Assembly (NCBI RefSeq): GCF_014174305.1
Contig: NZ_JABEQH010000004.1
Location: 124,001-188,000 of the forward strand
Reading direction: 5' to 3'
DNA from: Gluconacetobacter johannae
Lineage (GTDB): Bacteria; Pseudomonadota; Alphaproteobacteria; Acetobacterales; Acetobacteraceae
Length of the DNA: 64,000 bases
Positions 26,159-36,962 of this stretch are shown piece by piece. The notes beneath the pieces were generated by a model that saw only the letters and a list, made by a program, of their open reading frames with translations, did not search any database and was not told the origin of the DNA. Made by a program: the position numbers and the translations under genes. Numbering within the stretch: the first letter of the stretch is position 1; each line of letters opens with the position of its first letter.

Positions 26159-28849
26159 ATGCATTCGGATGGACTGGAACTTTTCTGGGGAAAGGCTCGC
26201 CCCGTTCCAGATGAAGGTGCGACGGACGACCCGCTCATGCATCCCCTCATCGCGCATATGCTGGATGTCGCCGCCGTCGCCATCCTTCTGCCGGGGAGCG
26301 GGAATTGCGGCCTCGATCGCCGCCAGCTTGGCCTGCTGGTTGCGCTGCACGACATCGGAAAGCTCATGCCGGCCTTTCAGGCAAAGGTGGCGAAATGCTG
26401 GCCTGAAGCCGTCCTGGGGCCTTTTCGCGCGGAGCATGTGCAATGTCCTCACGATGCAGCCGGGCTGGCGCTTCTGGATCTTATGGTGGATGGCGTCCTT
26501 GCCCCGCTGTTTGGGAGCGGTCCGGATGGAAAACGCTGGCGGCCCAGTTTGAAGTTGCAGCTTCTGCGTGCCGTTGCGGGTCATCACGGGCAGCCCGTAC
26601 CGGCCATAGACAGGGGCATTTTGGAGCAGGGCACGATCGCGCGCGCACAGACGCTCGTGGCCATGCTGTTCGATGTGTTCCGGCCCCCGCCGATCCTGCG
26701 TCCCGGTCCCGATACCCTCAGACGGCTCGAATGGATGCTGGCGGGCATCACCGTCCATGCGGACTGGATCGGCTCGCGGCAGGAGTGGTTTCCTTACGTG
26801 AATCCGAACACCGTGAGCGAGCCAGCGGAATATTTCTGGAACCATGCCTTGCCCAGGGCGCAGGCGGCCATATTTCGGGCCGGCTTGGGGCCAATGGCGC
26901 TGGCGCCGTTCGCAGGCACCGTCCGTCTGTTCGACCATATCCGCGAGCCCTCGCCCGTTCAGGCCTTGCTCGAAGCCGCGGCGCTGCCGTCCGGACCGGT
27001 GCTTGTCGTCATCGAGGACATGACCGGCAGCGGCAAGACGGAAGCCGCGCTGGTCCTGGCCCAGAGGCTGATGGCCCAAGGGCGCGGTTCGGGACTGTTC
27101 GTCGCGTTGCCGACGATGGCTACGGCAAACGCCATGTATGACCGGCTCGCCATGGCCTATCGCCGGCTTTTCCAGCCCTCGGCGCGCCCCTCACTGGCGT
27201 TGGCGCACGGACGTGCCCGGCTGGACGAGCGGTTTGTCGCGGCGCTGGCCCCCGATGACGGTCCGGACGCACTTTCGGCCGTCCGGACCATGGACGAGAC
27301 GGCCGAGGCCTATTGCGCGGCATGGCTGGGGAGCGAAGCACGACGGGCCCTGATGGCGCAGGTGGGGGTGGGCACGATCGACCAGGCCCTGATGGCGGTA
27401 TTGCCCGTGCGTTTCGCGACGGTGCGGCAGGCCGGCCTGGCGGGGAAGGTCCTGATCGTGGACGAATGTCATGCGTTCGACCCCTATATGCGACGTGAGA
27501 TGGTCGCGCTGCTTCACTTTCACGCGGCGATGGGCGGATCGGCGATCCTGCTGTCGGCCACACTGACGCATCGGGTCCGGCAGGAACTGACCGATGCGTT
27601 CCGCAAGGGGCTGGGGGTGGCAGACCCCATGCGCCTGTCCGGCATGGCCTATCCGCTGGTCACCCTTGTCGGCAAAAGCGGGGTCGAGGAACGTCCCTGC
27701 GCGCCCCGGCCGGGTCTGGCGCGCAGCATCGCCGTCCGGCGCCTTGCCGATGCCGACTCGGCCATGGGCGTGGTGACCGCGGCCGCCGGGGCCGCGGTGG
27801 CGTGGATCCGCAACACGGTGGACGAGGTGATCGCAACAGCCCGGTCGCTTCGCGCGCAGGGGGTGGAGGCGCTGGTCTTTCACGCGCGTTTTGCCATGGT
27901 GGACCGGCTGATGATCGAACGGGACGTGCTCGCGCGGTTCGGAAAGGACGGCGGGGAGGTAGGGCGCTCCGCCGTTCTGGTGGCATCCCAGGTGATCGAG
28001 CAGAGCCTCGACCTGGATTTCGATGTGCTCTGCACCGACCTCGCCCCCATGGACCAGCTCATCCAGCGGGCCGGACGGCTGCGCCGTCATCGGCGTACCG
28101 CCCGACCTGTCGATCGGGAGGAATTGCTCGTCATTTCGCCCGAGCCGGTTGCCGACCCCGATCCGCGCTGGATACAGCGCGTGCTGCCGGGAACGGCCTC
28201 GGTGTATCGCGATCCGGCACTGCTCTGGCGGACGGCGCGGGTGCTGTTCAGGCATGGGCGGATCGAAAGCCCTGCCGGCCTCCGCACCCTCATCGAGGAA
28301 AGCGGCGACGCCAGTGCTCCTGACGCCGTCCCGGAAGGATTGATGGCAGGCAGCATGGACGCCACGGGAAAAGCCCTTGCCGCCGGCGCCGCTGCTGATC
28401 GGAACGTGTTGTCGTTTGATGCGGGGTACGCCACGGACGCCGCTCTCTGGGAACGTGAAGCGAGAACGCCGACCCGACTGGAGGATCTGCCCTGCGTGAC
28501 CGTGCGGCTTGCGGTGATGCAGGACCAAAAGGTGCTGCCGTGGGCTGCCAAAGCCGACAGAAGCCTTGCCCGCGAGAGCGAGCGCCACCGCGCATGGGCA
28601 TTGTCCGAGGTGTCGGTGGCGCGCTACCGCCTGGCCGGTTGCCCGCCTCCCGTTGGCCTTGAGGTGGCCGTGACTGCCGCGCGCGCCGGGTGGTCACGTT
28701 GGGAGCGCGAGGCGGAAGATCAGGTTCTATTGCTTGTGCTTCGGGAAACGGAGGCAGGGTGGCGTGGCGCCGGACGGACAGAGACGGGACATGAAATTGT
28801 AATCGGTTACGATCAGATTTATGGTCTTGAGATCTTTCGCGACCAGTAA
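26159..28849 (+). CDS. cas3: CRISPR-associated helicase-nuclease Cas3, type I-E
   Basis: Recruited by Cascade to unwind and degrade target DNA. The 896-residue protein has an N-terminal HD nuclease (HPLIAHMLDVAAVA near residue 28, ALHDIGK with His64-Asp65, EHVQCPHDAAG near 92) and an SF2 helicase with Walker A MTGSGKTEAAL near 288, DECH box VDECHAFD near 435, SATLTHRVRQEL and the helicase motif VI-like QRAGRLRRH. It is followed by a 120-bp gap before cas8e, so it is likely to have its own promoter in the AT-rich stretch at about 25990-26050. All catalytic motifs look intact. Confidence 0.96.
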   Translation: MHSDGLELFWGKARPVPDEGATDDPLMHPLIAHMLDVAAVAILLPGSGNCGLDRRQLGLLVALHDIGKLMPAFQAKVAKCWPEAVLGPFRAEHVQCPHDAAGLALLDLMVDGVLAPLFGSGPDGKRWRPSLKLQLLRAVAGHHGQPVPAIDRGILEQGTIARAQTLVAMLFDVFRPPPILRPGPDTLRRLEWMLAGITVHADWIGSRQEWFPYVNPNTVSEPAEYFWNHALPRAQAAIFRAGLGPMALAPFAGTVRLFDHIREPSPVQALLEAAALPSGPVLVVIEDMTGSGKTEAALVLAQRLMAQGRGSGLFVALPTMATANAMYDRLAMAYRRLFQPSARPSLALAHGRARLDERFVAALAPDDGPDALSAVRTMDETAEAYCAAWLGSEARRALMAQVGVGTIDQALMAVLPVRFATVRQAGLAGKVLIVDECHAFDPYMRREMVALLHFHAAMGGSAILLSATLTHRVRQELTDAFRKGLGVADPMRLSGMAYPLVTLVGKSGVEERPCAPRPGLARSIAVRRLADADSAMGVVTAAAGAAVAWIRNTVDEVIATARSLRAQGVEALVFHARFAMVDRLMIERDVLARFGKDGGEVGRSAVLVASQVIEQSLDLDFDVLCTDLAPMDQLIQRAGRLRRHRRTARPVDREELLVISPEPVADPDPRWIQRVLPGTASVYRDPALLWRTARVLFRHGRIESPAGLRTLIEESGDASAPDAVPEGLMAGSMDATGKALAAGAAADRNVLSFDAGYATDAALWEREARTPTRLEDLPCVTVRLAVMQDQKVLPWAAKADRSLARESERHRAWALSEVSVARYRLAGCPPPVGLEVAVTAARAGWSRWEREAEDQVLLLVLRETEAGWRGAGRTETGHEIVIGYDQIYGLEIFRDQ

Positions 28850-28921
28850 ATCTGAATAATATTCCGGTTGTGGCGTCGTTGTCAGAGTCGCTGAATAGGG
28901 GATAGGTATTTTTTCAATGTG

Positions 28922-28943
28922 CATTCGTACGCAATGCCGAATG
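28922..28943. promoter_or_regulatory. Inverted repeats upstream of the Cascade operon
   Basis: Between cas3 and cas8e, CATTCG at 28922-28927 pairs with CGAATG at 28938-28943, and an overlapping GCATT...AATGC pair lies at 28921-28937. It ends 26 bp before the cas8e ATG in an AT-rich gap that probably also holds the Cascade promoter. An operator role is inferred from position and symmetry only. Confidence 0.3.
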
Positions 28944-28969
28944 AAAACTTCACACTCTACATATAGGCA

Positions 28970-30625
28970 ATGACCTCTCAACCCCTCAATCTCATCACCG
29001 ATCCATGGCTGCCTGTCCGCCGAAAATCCGGCGCTGTCGCTTTCATCCGTCCGGCGCAGATTGTGGAGGAGATGGCTGACGATCCGGTTATGGCGCTCGA
29101 CTGGCCGCGACCGGATTTTCGGGTCGCGTCTCTGGAGTTTCTGATCGGACTGCTGGCGACCGCCTTCCCACCGGAGGATGAGGACGCCTGGTGCGAAAGC
29201 TGGGAAAAGCCGCCCTCGGTAGAGGTGCTGGACGAAGCCTTCGGCCGTGTGGCTGACGCCTTCTGGCTCGACGGGCCGGGGCCGCGCTTCCTTCAGGATC
29301 TGCAAGAGTTGCAAAGTGGTCAGGAACCGGTGGAGCGGCTGCTGATTAATGCGCCCGGCGACAGCACTGTAAAGAAGAACGCGGACCTGTTCGTGCACCG
29401 GGCGCACGTCACCGTGCTGGGACGTTCGGCGGCGGCCATGGCCCTGTTCACCCTCCAGTCCTGGGCGCCCAGCGGCGGGGCGGGAAACATGACGGGGCTG
29501 CGCGGCGGTGGGCCGCTGGTCACGCTGGTCCTGCCGCGCGAGGGGGCGAGCTTGTGGGAAGTCGCATGGGCGAATACCCCCGTTGGATCTGCGGTGCGGG
29601 ATGCCGATCTGCCGCGCGTGTTTCCATGGCTTGCGCCGACGATCGGGTCGGGCAAGGACGGAACCAGCGTACGCTCCGGCCACAACGCCCATCCGTTGCA
29701 GTGCTGGTGGGGAATGCCACGGCGCATCCGTCTCGATTTCGAGGTGGCGGAAAGCTGCGTGTGCGACCTGACGGGGCGGCCGGATGATGTTCTGGTGCCC
29801 GGCTGGCGGCAGCGCCCCTATGGGGCCAGCTACGCCGGATGGACCGGCATGCCCTATGGCGAGGGGGCCGTGATCCATCCGCTTACGCCGCGCTATCGAC
29901 AGAAGACGGATGCCGAATGGCTCAGTGTGCACCCGCAGCCCGGCGGCATCGGATACCGCCATTGGACGGGACTTGTCGTGAACAGCGGCGACGGACAGCG
30001 GCTTCCGGCCAGCGCGGTGCTGACATGGCGCGACGCGCGTGCCCGCGATATCGCGGAGTCGCCTCGACCCCGGCTTCTGGCGGCCGGCTACGACATGGAT
30101 AACATGAAGGCCCGAGGTTTCGTGGAAAGCGAGATGCCCCTGCCGGGCACCGCCGATCCGGCACGGCAGGAGGTGCTGGATACGCTGGCGCGTGATTGTG
30201 TCGCGGCGGCAGATCAGATGGCGGCCGTGCTTCGCGGCTGCGTGCGGGATGCGCTGTTCGGCAAGGGGACGGTTTCGCTGGATGCGACGCTGCTTGCCAA
30301 TGTGCGCGAACAGTTCTGGACGCGGACGGAAGGGGCGTTCTTCGACCTCCTCCACCAGGCGGCGCGCCTGACCGACGGGGACGATATCGGCCTGAGGAAA
30401 GACTGGCTGCACCAGATCGGGCGGGCGGCCATGGCGTTGTTCGACGCGTCGGTGGTTTTGGCCCCGGATACCGGGGCGACCGAGGCGCAGCGATCGGCGC
30501 TGGCGCGACGGCGGCTTCGAGTGGCCGTTTCCGGCGGCGGAAAGGAAGGCGGTTCGATCATGGCGGTTCTGAAAATTCCGGTTCCGGTGGCGCGGAAAGC
30601 AGCCGCAAGGACAAAGCGGCAATGA
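28970..30625 (+). CDS. cas8e: Cascade large subunit Cas8e (Cse1/CasA)
   Basis: PAM-recognising large subunit of the type I-E Cascade, 551 residues (about 500 in E. coli). The N-terminus NLITDPWLPVRRKSG and the segment EFLIGLLATAFPPEDEDAW are typical, as is the central FLQDLQELQSG and GPRFLQDL loop. It begins the five-gene Cascade operon; its TGA overlaps the cse2 ATG (ATGA at 30622-30625). No disruption is visible. Confidence 0.94.
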   Translation: MTSQPLNLITDPWLPVRRKSGAVAFIRPAQIVEEMADDPVMALDWPRPDFRVASLEFLIGLLATAFPPEDEDAWCESWEKPPSVEVLDEAFGRVADAFWLDGPGPRFLQDLQELQSGQEPVERLLINAPGDSTVKKNADLFVHRAHVTVLGRSAAAMALFTLQSWAPSGGAGNMTGLRGGGPLVTLVLPREGASLWEVAWANTPVGSAVRDADLPRVFPWLAPTIGSGKDGTSVRSGHNAHPLQCWWGMPRRIRLDFEVAESCVCDLTGRPDDVLVPGWRQRPYGASYAGWTGMPYGEGAVIHPLTPRYRQKTDAEWLSVHPQPGGIGYRHWTGLVVNSGDGQRLPASAVLTWRDARARDIAESPRPRLLAAGYDMDNMKARGFVESEMPLPGTADPARQEVLDTLARDCVAAADQMAAVLRGCVRDALFGKGTVSLDATLLANVREQFWTRTEGAFFDLLHQAARLTDGDDIGLRKDWLHQIGRAAMALFDASVVLAPDTGATEAQRSALARRRLRVAVSGGGKEGGSIMAVLKIPVPVARKAAARTKRQ

Positions 30626-31215
30626 CGGGGCCAGACCGCAACGCCTTTGCCGAAAAGGCCAGGGACTGGTGGCGTGAATTGCGGCCGGACCCCGGACGCG
30701 GAAAACCGGGCGACCGCGCGACGCTGGCGCGGCTGCGACGCTGTGGATGCGTGGCGGATGCACTGTTCGAGCCGGCGGTGCAGGCGCTCGCGCGCCGCTG
30801 CGGCGCGCGGCATGAGGATGATCTGGCCCGCGTGGCCCTGGTCGCGGCGGTTCTGGCGCATGTTCGCACGGACGAGGCCTTGCTGTCCGTGGCGCGGCGG
30901 ATCGGACCGGTCGACGCAACGAACGCGGCGACGGCGCTGTGCAAACCGGTCCGGTTTCGCAGGTTGCTGGACGCGGACACGTTCGACGAGTGTCTCAGGA
31001 CATTTCGTCGCCTCGTGATTCTTGCCGATAACAAACTGAATGTTTCCGATCTGGCGAGATCGGTTTTTGCGTGGCCCCGGGAAGGCATGTGGGACCATGC
31101 GGCGGCGGAGCGAATCCGCGTGCGCTGGGTGTACGAATACTGGAACGCGGGAGAGCCGGACAACGGGATGGCCGCCGGAGAATCCAAGGAATCCGAGAAG
31201 GAACGTCAGTCGTGA
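30622..31215 (+). CDS. cse2: Cascade small subunit Cse2 (CasB)
   Basis: Small alpha-helical subunit, present as a dimer in Cascade and stabilising the R-loop. 197 residues, slightly longer than E. coli Cse2. The sequence is Arg/Ala-rich and helical, with ARDWWRELRPDPGRGKPGDRATLARLRR near the N-terminus (motif WWREL...DRATLARLRRC) and FRRLVILADNKLNVSDLARSVFAW-type C-terminal core. Assigned by this pattern and its place between cas8e and cas7. ATG 30622 overlaps the cas8e stop; its own stop overlaps the cas7 GTG. A charged tail (ESKESEKERQS) closes the protein. Confidence 0.92.
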   Translation: MTGPDRNAFAEKARDWWRELRPDPGRGKPGDRATLARLRRCGCVADALFEPAVQALARRCGARHEDDLARVALVAAVLAHVRTDEALLSVARRIGPVDATNAATALCKPVRFRRLLDADTFDECLRTFRRLVILADNKLNVSDLARSVFAWPREGMWDHAAAERIRVRWVYEYWNAGEPDNGMAAGESKESEKERQS

Positions 31216-32270
31216 GCCGATTTCTGCAACTGCATCTGTTGACCTTCTATCCGCCGTCCAACGTCAATCGTGATGACACGGGCAACCCCAAGACGGCGAC
31301 GGTGGGGGGCGTGACGCGCCTGCGGATCTCGTCGCAGGCGCTTAAGCGGGCCTGGCGTACGTCGGACATCTTTTCCTCGGCGCTTGCCGGGCATATGGGC
31401 CAGCGCACCCAGCGCCTGGGGGACGAGATCCGGCAGCATCTTCTGGGCAAGGGTGTGGACGAGCAAAAATCGATCGGGATTGCCCGCGCGATCGCCGGGA
31501 TCTATGGCAAGGTGAAGGGGGAGAAGGACGACAACGCCTGCTTTACCGAACAGCTTGTCTTCATTTCGCCCGCCGAGCGCGACGCCGCGCTGGCAATGGC
31601 GGACCAACTGGCCGCAGGGGAGAAGATCGACCCGGCGAAAGAGAAGGACACGCTGCTGAAACGAACGGACACGGCGGCCGACATCGCCCTGTTCGGCCGG
31701 ATGCTGGCCAGCGAGCCGTCCTATAACCGGGAGGCGGCGGTGCAGGTCGCGCATGCCATCACGACACATCGCGTCACGGTCGAGGACGATTACTATACGG
31801 CGATTGACGATTTGAAACGCCCGGACGAGGACGCCGGGGCCGGCTTTCTGGGCGAGGCCGGGTTCGGGTCAGGTGTGTTCTATCTCTATCTCTGCGTGAA
31901 TCGCGACCTGCTTCGGAAGAACCTTGGCGGAGACGGCGAAAGCGGCGTGATGGAGGCGGCCCTGGGCGCGCTGGCCGCGGCGGCGGCGACGGTCGCGCCC
32001 TCCGGCAAGCAGAACAGCTTTGCCGCCCTTGCCCGGGCGCAGTACATTCTGGCCGAGAAGGGCAACGCCCAGCCGCGCACCCTGGCAGGGGCGTTCGCAA
32101 GGCCGGTTGCCGGCCCCGACCTGATGGCAGGCTCGATCGCGGCCCTGACGGACTTCCGCAATGAGCTGGCGCGGGTCTACGGCCGGGCCAGCGACACGGA
32201 AGGTGAACTGGAAGTCGGCCGGAAGGACAGCATGACCCTTGCCGACATCGCGGCATTCTGCCGGTCCTGA
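31212..32270 (+). CDS. cas7e: Cascade backbone subunit Cas7e (Cse4/CasC)
   Basis: Six copies form the crRNA-binding backbone of Cascade. 352 residues. The N-terminus FLQLHLLTFYPPSNVNRDD followed by GGVTRLRISSQALKRAWRTS is the signature of Cas7e, the RISSQ-LKRA segment contacting crRNA. The start is the GTG at 31212, overlapping the cse2 stop in GTGA; an ATG-started alternative further upstream would run into cse2. A normal length and intact frame suggest function. Confidence 0.94.
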   Translation: MSRFLQLHLLTFYPPSNVNRDDTGNPKTATVGGVTRLRISSQALKRAWRTSDIFSSALAGHMGQRTQRLGDEIRQHLLGKGVDEQKSIGIARAIAGIYGKVKGEKDDNACFTEQLVFISPAERDAALAMADQLAAGEKIDPAKEKDTLLKRTDTAADIALFGRMLASEPSYNREAAVQVAHAITTHRVTVEDDYYTAIDDLKRPDEDAGAGFLGEAGFGSGVFYLYLCVNRDLLRKNLGGDGESGVMEAALGALAAAAATVAPSGKQNSFAALARAQYILAEKGNAQPRTLAGAFARPVAGPDLMAGSIAALTDFRNELARVYGRASDTEGELEVGRKDSMTLADIAAFCRS

Positions 32271-32278
32271 GCGCAGCC

Positions 32279-33061
32279 ATGGGGCAGTTCCTGACATTCG
32301 CCATGGTGGCGCCAATGGCGTCCTTCGGTGCGATCGCGGTCGGCGAGCGGCGTGACGGCTGGGACCGTCCGGCGCGCTCGGCCGTGCTGGGGCTCGTGGC
32401 GGCCTGCCTGGGCCTGACCCGCGATGACGAGCAGGCGCAGGCGGCGCTGGCCTCGGATTACGGGGTGGCCATCCTATGTCATGCACCAGGAAGGCTATTG
32501 ACGGATTATCACACCACGCAGGCGGCTCCGGCGCGGCGCAACTGGCGTCCGGCGACCCGGGCCGAGGAACTGGCCGCGTCGCCAGGCGATCTGGCGACCA
32601 TCCTGTCCCGCCGCGATTACCGCACGGGGACGTGGCATCTCGGCGCCCTATGGCCACGGCGGGAGTGCGCGCGCTGGACATTGCAGGCGATACAGGCGGC
32701 CATGAACGAGCCGGTTTTCACGCCCTCCCTCGGGCGTCGCGCCTGTCCCGCAGGGCTGCCTCTGGCGCCTTGCGTAACGGATGGCTCCGCCGCTGCGGCT
32801 GTGCTGCTGGAGCGTCACCGGAACGGGCCCGAGGCACGGCTGCATGTGCGGCGCCGCGTCTTTCGCGAACAGCTTGCCGGGCCGTCGCAGGGTGAAAATC
32901 CGCTGCTCGTTCTCGACGTGGCCGATGTGGCCGAGCACGGAGGCGGCTGCACCCTCCTGCGTCGCGAGATACGGCGGGACCAGCCGCTCTCGCGTACGCG
33001 ATGGCAGTTCGGACTGCGCGAAGAGGCCATGCTGTCATACAGCGAAGGACTCACGGCATGA
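32279..33061 (+). CDS. cas5e: Cascade subunit Cas5e (CasD)
   Basis: Caps the 5' handle of the crRNA. 260 residues, with the RAMP-type N-terminus FLTFAMVAPMASFGAIAVGERRDGW (core MASFGAIAVGERRDGWDRP) and the region LTDYHTTQAAPARRNWRP that in Cas5e follows the thumb. The gene starts 8 bp after cas7e and its TGA overlaps the cas6e ATG, so translation is coupled. Confidence 0.92.
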   Translation: MGQFLTFAMVAPMASFGAIAVGERRDGWDRPARSAVLGLVAACLGLTRDDEQAQAALASDYGVAILCHAPGRLLTDYHTTQAAPARRNWRPATRAEELAASPGDLATILSRRDYRTGTWHLGALWPRRECARWTLQAIQAAMNEPVFTPSLGRRACPAGLPLAPCVTDGSAAAAVLLERHRNGPEARLHVRRRVFREQLAGPSQGENPLLVLDVADVAEHGGGCTLLRREIRRDQPLSRTRWQFGLREEAMLSYSEGLTA

Positions 33062-33744
33062 GCGGCGGCTTTCTCTCACGCGTCACGCTCCGCCAGGATG
33101 CGCCGGTGCAGGCTCTGGCCCGGCTTCTTGTCCCCGATGGAGAAGGACCCCGGCATGGCGCGGCCCATCATCTGCTCTGGACTCTCTTTGGCGATGCGCC
33201 GGAGCGGAGGCGCGATTTCCTGTGGCGCCAGGTGGAAGCCGGGCACTTCATGGTGCTGTCGGCCCGCGAACCTGCCGATGCCCACTCTCTTTTCGACATC
33301 GAGACCCGGTCTTTCGAACCTGCCCTGAAAGAGGGAGACCGGTTGCGCTTTCTGTTGCGGGCGAATGCCACGGTTGACCGGAAGACCCCCGGACGGGCAC
33401 GCAGCCAGCGGCATGACGTCGTCATGGATATGCTCCATCGCCTGCCACGGCACGAACGGGCGGAAGCCCGTGAAAAGGTGGTGGCGAGCGCCCTGGAATC
33501 ATGGGTCGGGCGGCAGGGCGCACGCGCAGGCTTCGCGCTGGTGGCTCCGGTCACGGTAGAGGGGTGCGATGTGTGGCGGATTCCGCGTTCCGGTGGGCGT
33601 GGTGTGGCATCGTTCGGGGTGGTCGAACTGACGGGGGAACTGCGCGTCACGGTGCCCGAAACATTTCTTGCGACGGTCATGCAGGGATTCGGCCGGGCGC
33701 GAGCCTTCGGCTGCGGGCTGATGCTCGTCCGCCGGGCGATCTGA
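33058..33744 (+). CDS. cas6e: CRISPR endoribonuclease Cas6e (CasE)
   Basis: Cuts the repeat hairpin in pre-crRNA and keeps the 3' hairpin in Cascade. 228 residues. HHLLWTLFGD at residues 37-46 aligns with the HQGLWHLF segment of E. coli Cas6e, so His37 is the likely catalytic histidine. The Gly-rich C-terminal motif GFGRARAFGCGLMLVRRA matches the family. ATG 33058 sits in the ATGA overlap with cas5e; the longer frame from 33001 is inside cas5e. Confidence 0.93.
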   Translation: MSGGFLSRVTLRQDAPVQALARLLVPDGEGPRHGAAHHLLWTLFGDAPERRRDFLWRQVEAGHFMVLSAREPADAHSLFDIETRSFEPALKEGDRLRFLLRANATVDRKTPGRARSQRHDVVMDMLHRLPRHERAEAREKVVASALESWVGRQGARAGFALVAPVTVEGCDVWRIPRSGGRGVASFGVVELTGELRVTVPETFLATVMQGFGRARAFGCGLMLVRRAI

Positions 33745-33756
33745 ACGAGGGCGGCC

Positions 33757-35038
<1,282 letters not shown>

Positions 35039-35066
35039 TAAAACAGGCCTTCAGTCGGTAGGATCT

Positions 35067-35095
35067 TTGACAACAAAATAGATGTTTAATATCAA
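35067..35095 (+). promoter_or_regulatory. CRISPR leader promoter candidate
   Basis: A perfect TTGACA at 35067-35072 and TATCAA at 35090-35095 are 17 bp apart, close to the sigma-70 consensus. Transcription would start about 6-8 bp downstream, at roughly the last bases before the first repeat at 35111, and run in the array direction. The surrounding leader (35039-35110) is AT-rich. Pairing with the array is inferred. Confidence 0.6.
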
Positions 35096-35110
35096 TGCGC
35101 TCCAGGAAGT

Positions 35111-36847
35111 GTGTTCCCCGCATGCGCGGGGATGAACCGGCGGCCTATCGCTGGGCGTTCGGCTGGCTGGGGTGTTCCCCGCATGCGCGGGGATGAACCG
35201 GCGAACGCCGGGCTGGCGAGATTGGGACGAACGTGTTCCCCGCATGCGCGGGGATGAACCGACATCTGAGCATTCGCCCACGGCTGAGTGGCCGTGTTCC
35301 CCGCATGCGCGGGGATGAACCGTCTTCCAGCAACCTACGCAGACGCGGGCTGGTGTGTTCCCCGCATGCGCGGGGATGAACCGGAGGGGCATCGTCCCTG
35401 GAAACCTGGCTCAGCGTGTTCCCCGCATGCGCGGGGATGAACCGACGGGCTCCGGGGTAGTACGCGTTCGCGATCGGTGTTCCCCGCATGCGCGGGGATG
35501 AACCGCTGGCGAGAACGGCGAGAAGCATTGGCACGAAGTGTTCCCCGCATGCGCGGGGATGAACCGAGGAATTTTTCTTCCATCGCGAATTGCCTGCCGT
35601 GTTCCCCGCATGCGCGGGGATGAACCGACCCAATAGGCCGTCTCCCCGTCGTCGTCCTCGTGTTCCCCGCATGCGCGGGGATGAACCGGAAATCGCGCTG
35701 CTGGGCTTCGACGCGCAAGCGTGTTCCCCGCATGCGCGGGGATGAACCGGCGGTCGCCGCCTGATCCCACCGTGGGGACCGGTGTTCCCCGCATGCGCGG
35801 GGATGAACCGAAATTGCCCGGCTCGGCGGCCGGGGCCGGGGCGTGTTCCCCGCATGCGCGGGGATGAACCGCCCTCGGACCAATGGAGCCCCTGCCCCTG
35901 CGCGTGTTCCCCGCATGCGCGGGGATGAACCGCTGGCCTGGCGCGAGGAAAGCGGGGACGATTGGTGTTCCCCGCATGCGCGGGGATGAACCGTTCACCA
36001 CGACGGCGACCCAGCGCCGCCGCATGTGTTCCCCGCATGCGCGGGGATGAACCGGCCCTGCGCGCCAACGAATGTCAGAACCCCATGTGTTCCCCGCATG
36101 CGCGGGGATGAACCGGTGACCGACCCGGCGCACTGGTAGGTGTTCCCGTGTTCCCCGCATGCGCGGGGATGAACCGAGCTTTCGAGAACGATTGCGGAAA
36201 TTAACCGTGTGTTCCCCGCATACGCGGGGATGAACCGTGTCATACCAGCCCGTAACCGGTGTCGGCTGGGTGTTCCTCGCATGCGCGGGGATGAACCGGC
36301 CTGTGGGATGGCGAAACCCTGACGGACTGCGTGTTCCCCGCATGCGCGGGGATGAACCGACGAACGTCCATCCTTTCGAACTGGCAGTCTGGTGTTCCCC
36401 GCATGCGCGGGGATGAACCGGCGGGACTGGAACAGTCGCTGGATGGACGGGCGTGTTCCCCGCATGCGCGGGGATGAACCGGGTGCTGATACGGTGCCGC
36501 CGGAAACTCGACCGTGTTCCCCGCATGCGCGGGGATGAACCGTCCGCGCACAGTTGCGGGCGCTCGGCGGTCACGTGTTCCCCGCATGCGCGGGGATGAA
36601 CCGGTCGTCATTCTGGAACTGGTCCAGCCCGAACGGTGTTCCCCGCATGCGCGGGGATGAACCGACCTGCATCGGCCGGGCATTGCCGGTGACGGCGTGT
36701 TCCCCGCATGCGCGGGGATGAACCGTCCTGGGCGACGTCACCCTGCCCGACATGAATGTGTTCCCCGCGTGCGCGGGGATGAACCGACGGCCGACGATTT
36801 CAGCGACCGCGCCCGCGCGTGTTCTCCGCATGCGCGGGGATGAGTGG
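35111..36847 (+). CRISPR. Type I-E CRISPR array, 29 repeats and 28 spacers
   Basis: The 29-bp repeat begins GTGTTCCCCGCATGCGCGGG and ends ATGAACCG; its CCCCGC-ATGC-GCGGGG core is the hairpin cut by Cas6e. Repeats occur every 61 bp without exception from 35111 to 36819, so all spacers are 32 bp. Variant repeats lie at 36209 (G14 to A), 36270 (C8 to T), 36758 (A12 to G) and 36819, the last with four changes including a different 3' end. This decay marks the right side as the old, distal end and the cas2 side as the leader. Protospacers could not be identified by eye. Confidence 0.98.
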
Positions 36848-36962
36848 AGCGGGGCGGCCGTTTTTCAAGCTGAGGTGCTGCGGGTCCACGCGTTGGAGGA
36901 TGCCGAAAGGCGCCCTGCGAACAGGGTGAGGCAACTGGTAGCTGCATGCCGCCATCCGGCGG

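Noticed and set aside
35040-35110. IHF-type binding site in the CRISPR leader
   Set aside because: TATCAA is present but the rest of the consensus does not fit on either strand.
35051-36831. Long minus-strand frames over the array coding for repeating RFIPAHAGNT / VHPRACGEH / GSSPRMRGT peptides
   Set aside because: They are the CRISPR repeat read in three frames because the 61-bp period shifts the frame; this is a known false annotation.
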